Below are positions 1-5,550 of a stretch of 7,664 nt of DNA, in pieces. The stretch covers positions 1-7,664 of the forward strand of contig CAZTRD010000040.1 of NCBI GenBank assembly GCA_964616145.1, given 5' to 3'. Made by a program: the position numbers and the translations under genes. Each line of letters begins with the position of its first letter. Within the stretch, counting starts at the first letter, position 1. The DNA comes from JAQTNP01 sp964616145. GTDB taxonomy: Bacteria; Patescibacteriota; Minisyncoccia; Minisyncoccales; PEYH01. A model generated the notes under the pieces. That model was not told the origin of the DNA and searched no databases. It worked only from the letters and a program-made list of their open reading frames with translations.

Positions 1-1
1 T

Positions 2-97
2 ATATCGAAAGCCATAGAAAAAAAGCTTAAGAAGAATGCTAAAAAATACCCTATTGAAAAAGCTAAAGGTAGACATACGAAATATAATCGATTATAG
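2..97 (+). CDS. C-terminal tail of an unidentified upstream gene (partial)
   Basis: One forward frame is open from the left edge to a TAG at 95-97, while the other two forward frames are stopped early. It encodes 31 residues, very rich in lysine, ending in GRHTKYNRL. The tail is too short and too low in complexity to assign a family. It ends 22 nt before the start codon of the large helicase gene and on the same strand, so it may be the preceding member of one operon. A chance open frame of this length in AT-rich DNA remains possible. Confidence 0.45.
   Translation: MSKAIEKKLKKNAKKYPIEKAKGRHTKYNRL
83..96. promoter_or_regulatory. 14-bp perfect palindrome upstream of the helicase-protease gene
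   Basis: TATAATCGATTATA reads the same on both strands. It overlaps the end of the upstream reading frame and lies 23 bp before the ATG at 120. Its left half is also a perfect -10 hexamer (TATAAT), but no well-spaced -35 is visible. It could be an operator or promoter element for the gene pair. It could also be a chance AT-rich palindrome. Confidence 0.3.
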
Positions 98-119
98 GTG
101 TTTCAAATAAAGGCAATAA

Positions 120-2507
120 ATGCGTCTGTACGATGGAACAATAGCTAATTTTAATAACGACGTACTCCATAATCGCATTGCAGATAAGATCAGCTATGCT
201 TATTCGAAACATTATCACAGGACACCACTTGAGTCAGAATACAGGGCTTGGAATCAATCGTTAAACGTATTAAATAACTCGTTTACATTTTCCAATTTGT
301 CAAAGAACAAGATAATCATTGAGTATGAGTTGCCATATTCGACTCGAAGAATAGATGTTTTAATCTTTGGCAAGGATAATAGAGATAAGGATAGCGTTGT
401 CCAGATAGAGTTAAAACAATGGTCTAATGATCATGTTTATGATTGCGAAAATGAAGGCAATGTTGTCATTGATTTTTTAGGTAAGAAAGAAGTGGCTCAT
501 CCGTGCCTTCAGGTGCAAGGCTATCATTATGATCTTATAGATTTCCTCAAGGTTTTTCAAGATACCCCTTCGACAGAATTAAGCTCCTGCTCTTATTGCC
601 ACAACTATTCGCGTTTAGGTAAAAATGTTTTGCGCCTTCCTAAGTTCAGTAAAATTATCAACACATTTCCTTTGTTCACCAAGGAGGATGTTCAGGACCT
701 TGGCCAATATTTGAAAGACAGGCTAAAAAATGATCCGGGTTTTGAAGTTTTTAATCGTTTTATAGTAAGTCCAGCCAGACCATCCAAAAATCTGCTTGAC
801 CATACAGGTGAGATGATTCATAAACAACAGATTTTCAATCTGATTGACGACCAAATAGCAGCTTATAATGCAATCATGCATAAGGCTACGTCTCTTACTA
901 AAACTGGACAGAAGTCTATCGTTATTGTTAGAGGTGGTCCAGGCACCGGCAAGTCAGTTATTGCCCTAGAAGTAATGGGTGAGCTTATGCGACAAGGAAA
1001 GGTTGTTTATCACGCTACTGGATCATCAGCGTTTACTAATACATTGCGAAAGGTTGTAGGCAGAAGGGCATCGAATTTATTCAAGTTTTTCTTCAACTTC
1101 ACTAACTTAGGCAAAGACGAGATCGATGTTTTAATTTGTGATGAAGCCCATAGAATAAGAGCACACAGCAATGATTATGGTGTCCCCAGACAATTCAAGT
1201 CAAAGAACCCTCAGATTGAGGACCTTATTAGGCCAGCAAAGTTAACAATATTCTTTCTGGATGAGTATCAGATCGTGCGACCTAAAGAAATTGGCAGCGT
1301 TTCATTAATTAAGAGTGCGGCTCAGAGTAACGGGGTCGAAGATACGAATATTGCCGAATTTGAATTGAAGACACAATTCCGTTGCTCTGGTTCAGATGCT
1401 TATCTTCAGTGGTTAGATAAAGCCCTAGAAATACGAAATATTGATGTGGCAAGATTTGACCCCAAGATGGAATTCAAGATTTTTGATTCTCCGGAAGCTT
1501 TAAAAAAGGCTATCGAAGAAAAAAACGCATTGAAGCTTAATTCTTCAAGAATCGTTGCTGGATTTTGCTGGGGGTGGAGTGATCCTAATCCTGATAAAAC
1601 TTTGGTTAATGACGTAAAAATTGGTAATTTCGAAATGCCTTGGGAGAATAAGAAAGAATTTTGGAAATGGGCTACGGACCCTTGCGGAATGGGGCAGGTT
1701 GGAACAGTGTATACAGCTCAAGGATTTGAATTCGATTATATCGGAGTTATTTTCGGGAATGATTTGGTTTGGAACAAGTCAAAACAATCGTGGGAGAGCG
1801 TTCCAGACAATTCTTTTGATAAACAAGTAACTAGAAACAACAAAGACCTGGCAAACCATTTGAAACATGTTTATCGTGTGTTACTTTCGCGCGCCCACAA
1901 AGGAGTTTATGTCTATTTTATGGATAAGGACACGAAAGAGTATTTTGAGTCCAGAATGACTCATGACCCGCAGACAGACAAAACGCTTATGTTTTCTGAT
2001 GTCATATCAAAGGAAGAAGAGCCCTCTTTTCAGTTACATGAATCTATTCCTAAAAAACTCGAATATACTGAGTATCTACCAGTTTTTGAACTCGAGGCAG
2101 CTTGCGGATGCTTTGGCAGTGGAGTAGAAGCAACGCCACTAGGTTGGATGAACACGATAGGGCTTGAGCTGAACAAGAATATGTTCATTGCGATGGTCGT
2201 CGGGAAATCTATGGAACCCCTAATCCCTGATGGCAGCCACTGTGTATTTCAAGCCAATGTAGTTGGGAGCCGTAATAACAAAATCGTTCTTGTCCAATGG
2301 AATACATATATTGATCCAGATATGGGGGGTAAATATACAGTAAAGAAATATTCGAGCAAGAAAAGATATGCTACAGATGAAACTTGGGAACACGACGAAA
2401 TAACTTTATTGCCGTTAAATCCTGATTACCCGCCTATTACAATACCGAATACCAGCGAAGGTGAGTTTATGGTTATTGCTGAATTCATCTCTATACTGAA
2501 GGGATAA
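120..2507 (+). CDS. PD-(D/E)XK nuclease - SF1 helicase (DUF2075/Schlafen group 3) - S24 peptidase fusion
   Basis: The 795-residue protein has three parts. Residues about 60-135 carry a RecB-like nuclease set: E68, D79 in RRIDV, E97-x-K99 in IELKQW, and a Q131-x3-Y135 motif. Residues about 265-600 form the helicase: Walker A GGPGTGKS with K278, Walker B ICDEAH (D341, E342), motif III FLDEYQ (Q384), motif IV QFRCSG (R421), motif V TAQGFEFD (532-539) and motif VI YRVLLSRA (R591). Residues about 650-790 are an S24 domain: candidate scissile C662-G663, nucleophile S697 in GKSMEP and lysine K742 in YTVKKY. The ATG follows TAAAGG at 108-113 with a 6-nt spacer. The next gene, a paralogue, begins 12 nt downstream. 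Known: DUF2075 is the helicase class related to Schlafen C-termini, and S24 domains self-cleave when stimulated by RecA filaments. Inferred: a damage-responsive nuclease-helicase acting on DNA in the cytoplasm, possibly for defence. The substrate is unknown. Confidence 0.9.
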   Translation: MRLYDGTIANFNNDVLHNRIADKISYAYSKHYHRTPLESEYRAWNQSLNVLNNSFTFSNLSKNKIIIEYELPYSTRRIDVLIFGKDNRDKDSVVQIELKQWSNDHVYDCENEGNVVIDFLGKKEVAHPCLQVQGYHYDLIDFLKVFQDTPSTELSSCSYCHNYSRLGKNVLRLPKFSKIINTFPLFTKEDVQDLGQYLKDRLKNDPGFEVFNRFIVSPARPSKNLLDHTGEMIHKQQIFNLIDDQIAAYNAIMHKATSLTKTGQKSIVIVRGGPGTGKSVIALEVMGELMRQGKVVYHATGSSAFTNTLRKVVGRRASNLFKFFFNFTNLGKDEIDVLICDEAHRIRAHSNDYGVPRQFKSKNPQIEDLIRPAKLTIFFLDEYQIVRPKEIGSVSLIKSAAQSNGVEDTNIAEFELKTQFRCSGSDAYLQWLDKALEIRNIDVARFDPKMEFKIFDSPEALKKAIEEKNALKLNSSRIVAGFCWGWSDPNPDKTLVNDVKIGNFEMPWENKKEFWKWATDPCGMGQVGTVYTAQGFEFDYIGVIFGNDLVWNKSKQSWESVPDNSFDKQVTRNNKDLANHLKHVYRVLLSRAHKGVYVYFMDKDTKEYFESRMTHDPQTDKTLMFSDVISKEEEPSFQLHESIPKKLEYTEYLPVFELEAACGCFGSGVEATPLGWMNTIGLELNKNMFIAMVVGKSMEPLIPDGSHCVFQANVVGSRNNKIVLVQWNTYIDPDMGGKYTVKKYSSKKRYATDETWEHDEITLLPLNPDYPPITIPNTSEGEFMVIAEFISILKG
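2067..2489 (+). other. S24/UmuD-like autoprotease domain within the helicase gene
   Basis: This segment encodes residues 650-790. It begins LPVFELEAACGCF, matching the pattern around the UmuD cleavage site, where the Cys24-Gly25 bond is cut. The nucleophile motif VGKSMEPLIPDG follows, with Ser697 at 2208-2210, and then YTVKKY, with Lys742 at 2343-2345. The segment ends with LLPLNPDYPPITI, the conserved strand that follows the lysine in LexA and UmuD. C662 to S697 is 35 residues, the same as A84 to S119 in LexA. S697 to K742 is 45 rather than 37 residues because of a short inserted loop around IDPDMGG. Both catalytic residues are present, so the domain is probably active. Confidence 0.88.
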
Positions 2508-2519
2508 AAGGACCATTCC

Positions 2520-4496
2520 GTGAATCGTGCTTACTATTCAGACTCAATTGATCATTTTTGCAAATCAACATCTGATGAGATTGTTGGTAAATTAGCAATA
2601 ATGAATGAGTTTTCATTGGAGCAAAGTCAAAGAGATGCATGGCGAGAGGAAATAAACATACTTCAAAAGGTTCTTGCTTCTTACCAGGGCTTTATTTATT
2701 TGGAATACTCAATACCGCGTATGGGTAAGCGTATTGACACGGTCATTCTCATAGGGTCCGTAGTTTTTGTTGTTGAGTTTAAAGTAGGATCAGATGGGTT
2801 TGATTCATATGCGATAGATCAAGTTATGGATTATGCTCTGGATTTAAAAAACTTCCATGAACCTAGTCACGACTGTTATGTTGCACCGATATTAGTTGCA
2901 ACAGCTGCAGAAAATGCAGTTTTCAGCGTCAGCACTACACCGCAAAATGACAAATTATTATTTCCTATTAAGTCTAATGTTGAGTCGATAGATAAAGTAA
3001 TAAATAACGTATTGAATTTTTGCGAAGGTAATGATATTGATTCAGAATCATGGAGCAAAGGGCGCTATTGTCCAACTCCAACAATTATCGAAGCAGCTCT
3101 GGCACTTTACAACGGCCATTCTGTAGAAGACATCTCAAGAAGTGATGCTAGCGCCATCAACCTTAGCGAAACTTCACAATCAATAGCTGATATTATCAGT
3201 AGGTCTAAAGAGCGGTCCGAGAAATCCATTTGCTTTGTTACAGGCGTACCAGGAGCCGGGAAAACTTTAGTAGGACTCAATGTCGCTACTACACATATTG
3301 ACAAAGACAGCGATCTTTATAGTGTTTTTCTTTCTGGTAATGGACCACTAGTTATGGTATTACGTGAAGCTTTGGCCAGGGATAAGGTTGCAACAGCTAA
3401 AAAGCGAGGAGAGAAGATAAAAAAAGGTGAAGCGATGAGTAAAGTGAAGATGTTCATACAGAATGTGCATCACTTCAGAGATGATTGTCTTGTAGATATC
3501 GAAGCAGCACCCATTGAACATGTTGCGTTATTTGATGAGGCTCAAAGAGCATGGGACCTAAAACAGACATCAAATTTTATGAGCAGGAAGAAAAGGATAA
3601 AGGACTTCAATCAATCAGAACCGGAGTTCTTGATCTCATGCCTTGATCGCCATCAGGATTGGGCAGTAATAGTATGCCTTGTGGGTGGGGGGCAAGAAAT
3701 TAATACTGGAGAGGCTGGCATTAATGAGTGGATTGAGTCGTTGCAGCGTGCTTACAAAAACTGGAATATTTATATATCATCGAGATTGACTGACACTGAA
3801 TATGGTGCGGGGAGCGTGTTGAAACAACTGGAAACCCGCAAAAATGTAGCCTATAAAGAAAACTTGCATCTTTCTGTATCATTGAGATCTTTTCGCGCTG
3901 AGAATGTTTCTTTTTTAATTAAGCAGTTGTTAGATATTGAAGAATCAGGGGCCAGGAAATCTTTAATGCAATTAAGAGAAAAATATCCTATAGTTATTAC
4001 ACGTAATATCAACAAGGCCAAGCAGTGGTTAAAGCGGCAAGCAAGAGGAACAGAGCGCTATGGGATCGTTGTTTCGTCACAAGCTGAAAGATTAAAACCA
4101 CATGCGATTGATGTTAAAACTCCAATTAATCCTGTGCATTGGTTTTTAGGCGATAAAACAGATGTCAGATCATCGTATTACCTAGAAGATGTAGGCACGG
4201 AATTCCATGTGCAGGGCTTAGAGCTAGACTGGGTTTGTGTAACTTGGGATGCAGATTTCAGGTATTCTAGCAAGGGGTGGAAAAACTGGTCATTTCAGGG
4301 GAACAAATGGACGCATATTAAAAAAACAGAGAGAAAGAACTATCAGAAGAATGCCTATAGGGTTCTTTTAACCCGCGCACGACAGGGAATGGTTATTGTA
4401 GTGCCGCAAGGAGATCCAGAGGATCCCACAAGAGCCCCAGAGTACTATGATCCTACTTTTACTTACTTGAAACATGTGGGATTTGATATTATTTAA
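2520..4496 (+). CDS. PD-(D/E)XK nuclease - SF1 helicase (DUF2075/Schlafen group 3), second subunit
   Basis: The 658-residue protein is a diverged relative of the preceding gene product. Residues about 55-110 repeat the nuclease set: E62, D73 in KRID, E86-x-K88 in VVEFKVG, and Q101-x3-Y105. The helicase core has Walker A GVPGAGKT (K248), Walker B LFDEAQ (D339, E340), motif III GGGQEI (Q392), motif IV LSVSLRS (R456), motif V EFHVQGLELD (561-570) and motif VI YRVLLTRA (R619). There is no S24 tail; the protein ends about 35 residues after motif VI. The start is GTG at 2520, chosen because AAGGA at 2508-2512 lies 7 nt upstream and the gap to the previous stop is only 12 nt, so the two genes are almost surely co-transcribed and perhaps translationally coupled. 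All ATPase motifs are intact, so both paralogues should be active motors. Inferred: partner subunit of the upstream protein. The biological role is unproven. Confidence 0.88.
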   Translation: MNRAYYSDSIDHFCKSTSDEIVGKLAIMNEFSLEQSQRDAWREEINILQKVLASYQGFIYLEYSIPRMGKRIDTVILIGSVVFVVEFKVGSDGFDSYAIDQVMDYALDLKNFHEPSHDCYVAPILVATAAENAVFSVSTTPQNDKLLFPIKSNVESIDKVINNVLNFCEGNDIDSESWSKGRYCPTPTIIEAALALYNGHSVEDISRSDASAINLSETSQSIADIISRSKERSEKSICFVTGVPGAGKTLVGLNVATTHIDKDSDLYSVFLSGNGPLVMVLREALARDKVATAKKRGEKIKKGEAMSKVKMFIQNVHHFRDDCLVDIEAAPIEHVALFDEAQRAWDLKQTSNFMSRKKRIKDFNQSEPEFLISCLDRHQDWAVIVCLVGGGQEINTGEAGINEWIESLQRAYKNWNIYISSRLTDTEYGAGSVLKQLETRKNVAYKENLHLSVSLRSFRAENVSFLIKQLLDIEESGARKSLMQLREKYPIVITRNINKAKQWLKRQARGTERYGIVVSSQAERLKPHAIDVKTPINPVHWFLGDKTDVRSSYYLEDVGTEFHVQGLELDWVCVTWDADFRYSSKGWKNWSFQGNKWTHIKKTERKNYQKNAYRVLLTRARQGMVIVVPQGDPEDPTRAPEYYDPTFTYLKHVGFDII

Positions 4497-4509
4497 CCGA
4501 ATTGGGTAA

Positions 4510-4540
4510 AATCTAAAACAGGGACAACGCCTTTTTTTTG
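4510..4540 (+). terminator. Possible weak terminator after the helicase pair
   Basis: A run of eight T (4532-4539) follows a very short stem, AGG at 4520-4522 pairing with CCT at 4530-4532, with flanking A and T runs able to extend it imperfectly. It is correctly placed just after the second helicase stop. The stem is too short for a convincing intrinsic terminator. Confidence 0.25.
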
Positions 4541-4754
4541 AATCAACTATTCCAAAACCAAGCTTAAAGCTTTATACCATCAGTAATCCTTAATAACCCT
4601 ATCGTACCCCAACATAATAATAAACGCACAAGAACCCCTTATAAGCCACGCAATACCTTCTAAGCTTACCTAATCTAAATTTAAAAAAATTTTAACTTTT
4701 TTCACTTTTTTTGAAAGAAACCGATTGCCTTAGAGCATCGACTTAGTGAGGTTC

Positions 4755-4802
4755 CTTTCAATTTTTTTGATATTTTTAATTTTTTTTCAAAAAAATTGAA
4801 AG
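4755..4802. repeat. Perfect 16-bp inverted repeat with 16-nt loop
   Basis: The left arm at 4755-4770 (CTTTCAATTTTTTTGA) is exactly complementary to the right arm at 4787-4802. The loop (4771-4786) is all A and T. A further copy of the arm's outer part, TTGAAAGAAACC at 4711-4722, can pair with GGTTCCTTTCAA at 4750-4761 (11 of 12), giving two mutually exclusive hairpins that share the 4755-4761 segment. No T run follows the hairpin on the plus strand, so it is not a standard terminator. It could be a recombination or transposon relic, or an RNA switch-like structure. Confidence 0.6.
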
Positions 4803-4928
4803 AAAATGCCCTTTCGATCCGTCATATATAGTGAGGGGTATAAAAAAGGGGTTTTATGGGAATAAACACAAGGTCATTATCAGGTGAGTTTATGTTACTT
4901 ATTACAAGCCAATGGGTTACAATCTTGA

Positions 4929-4945
4929 GGTCGCAATTTGCGACC
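4929..4945. repeat. 17-nt palindrome GGTCGCAA-T-TTGCGACC
   Basis: A perfect 8-bp dyad around one central T. It lies within the ORF6N remnant where the frame reads RSQFATS. A near copy occurs at 5096-5112. The 25-nt blocks 4929-4953 and 5096-5120 agree at 22 positions, and two of the three differences are a compensating G-C to A-T pair change within the stem. Confidence 0.7.
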
Positions 4946-5009
4946 AGTTCAGAGCGCTGAAACGCTCTACAGTTAGTCCATATGCATTCACAGAGCAGAG
5001 GGATACAAT

Positions 5010-5036
5010 CTTGCAATCACAAACTGTGATTTCAAG
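5010..5036. repeat. 27-nt imperfect palindrome centred on 5023
   Basis: CTTG-c-AATCACA pairs with TGTGATT-t-CAAG across an AAC centre, 11 of 12 positions. It is the second hairpin of the ORF6N-remnant series. The decamer TACAATCTTG that leads into it (5004-5013) is an exact repeat of 4918-4927, which leads into the first palindrome. Confidence 0.65.
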
Positions 5037-5063
5037 TTGGATATGATAGGGCAAGGAATAAAA

Positions 5064-5090
5064 CTTGAAGTTCCATTTTGGCACTTCAAG
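5064..5090. repeat. 27-nt hairpin, CTTGAAGT / ACTTCAAG arms
   Basis: The 8-bp arms at 5064-5071 and 5083-5090 are perfectly complementary. After one mismatch the stem continues with CC (5073-5074) pairing with GG (5080-5081) around an ATTTT loop. The frame across it reads NLKFHFGTS, a variant of the same ORF6N segment as the other palindromes. Confidence 0.65.
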
Positions 5091-5095
5091 ATCAA

Positions 5096-5112
5096 GGTCA
5101 CAATTTGTGACC
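5096..5112. repeat. 17-nt palindrome GGTCACAA-T-TTGTGACC
   Basis: A perfect 8-bp dyad around one central T, and the fourth member of the series. It differs from 4929-4945 only by a G-to-A change in the left arm and the matching C-to-T change in the right arm, so symmetry is preserved. Confidence 0.7.
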
Positions 5113-5203
5113 GGTTCAGACTATCTTTGAGGCCATACGTCAGCTTATGAAACCCCCAGAGAAACCCAAAAGAAGCATAGGATTTCACGATGTATAAAAT
5201 CAG

Positions 5204-5211
5204 AAAGGAGG
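5204..5211 (+). promoter_or_regulatory. Strong ribosome binding site deciding the start of the cysteine-rich gene
   Basis: AAAGGAGG lies 5 nt before ATG at 5217. The earlier in-frame ATG at 5190 has no comparable site and lies inside the ORF6N remnant, so 5217 is the better start. Confidence 0.85.
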
Positions 5212-5216
5212 AAATT

Positions 5217-5531
5217 ATGAACAACCGCAAAGAAAATTACGGAACATATGAAGATGGCAATGCCTGGATTACGCCTCTTGGCGACTATAACATTATCCAT
5301 TATGACTGCCCTACAGAGCATGAAATAAAACAACGCGTTGCTGATTCAATAAATGAAATTGTAAGCGGTGATGGGTTTGATAAAGATTGCCCTTTATGCG
5401 CACTGATGGCAAAAGAGCCTTATGATATACATTATTACTGTAGTGTTTTCTGCCATGAATGCCCTAAAGCAAAGATTTGCAAAAACTTCGATCCTAATTC
5501 CCGCGAAGAAGAAAAAGAAATATACAACTAG
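5217..5531 (+). CDS. Small cysteine-rich protein of unknown function
   Basis: The 104-residue protein is not one I recognise. It has seven cysteines: C31, then C58-x2-C61 in DCPLCAL, then C75-x3-C79-x2-C82-x5-C88 in a dense cluster (CSVFCHECPKAKIC). This pattern suggests metal binding, most likely a small zinc site or possibly Fe-S. No signal peptide or membrane segment is seen, and the C-terminus is charged (REEEKE). The start at 5217 is set by the strong AAAGGAGG. The gene ends 19 nt before the LAGLIDADG gene on the same strand, so co-transcription is likely. It could be a nucleic-acid-binding or regulatory protein, but nothing in the sequence proves it. Confidence 0.75.
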   Translation: MNNRKENYGTYEDGNAWITPLGDYNIIHYDCPTEHEIKQRVADSINEIVSGDGFDKDCPLCALMAKEPYDIHYYCSVFCHECPKAKICKNFDPNSREEEKEIYN

Positions 5532-5550
5532 CTAAGAGCAAGGATAAAAA

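Larger units (their letters stand above)
4498..4910. other. 413-bp AT-rich stretch without a recognisable gene
   Basis: No convincing coding frame on either strand and no tRNA-like or rRNA-like structure was seen. It contains long homopolymer-like A and T tracts (about 4680-4710 and 4760-4795), the inverted repeat described separately, and an imperfect copy of its arm at 4711-4722. It separates the helicase pair from the decayed ORF6N-type region and the small-gene cluster, and so marks a natural boundary between the two halves of the window. Confidence 0.6.
4921..5197 (+). pseudogene. Decayed ORF6N-domain gene (C-terminal remnants, frameshifted)
   Basis: Pieces typical of ORF6N (KilA-N-associated, phage-type DNA-binding) proteins occur in order but in different frames with stops between them. 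LRSQFATSS is encoded from 4925, SPYAFTEQ from 4975, ILQSQTVISSW from 5008, NLKFHFGTSRS from 5062, RSQFVTGS from 5095, and an intact C-terminus with FEAIRQLMKPPEKPKRS, ending GFHDV and TAA, at 5126-5197. In intact relatives as I remember them, an NL+SQ(F/I)(A/V)TSS segment precedes PYAFTEQ, and the protein closes with IRQLM-PPE-PK-IGF. The N-terminal part is missing and the NL+SQ segment appears about four times. The remnant runs into the 5' region of the next gene, whose true start lies beyond it. The family call rests on motif recognition only. Confidence 0.6.

Noticed and set aside
1621..1830. 69-codon plus-strand frame inside the first helicase gene
   Set aside because: It lies in another frame of a clearly coding region between helicase motifs and has no motif of its own.
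4570..4700. Short minus-strand frame ending in a RVIKDY-like peptide
   Set aside because: It has no supported start and no family match that I can justify; treated as non-coding.
4929..5112. Repeated palindromes as a CRISPR array
   Set aside because: The repeat units vary in sequence, spacing is irregular (about 86, 54 and 27 nt between centres), and no cas gene is visible.
5190..5216. Earlier in-frame ATG for the cysteine-rich protein
   Set aside because: No ribosome binding site precedes it and it lies inside the ORF6N remnant, whereas ATG 5217 has AAAGGAGG at ideal spacing.
4822..5333. Overlapping minus-strand reading frames of 62-80 codons
   Set aside because: They are antisense to the ORF6N remnant and the cysteine-rich gene, show no family motifs or convincing ribosome sites, and arise from the palindromic repeats.
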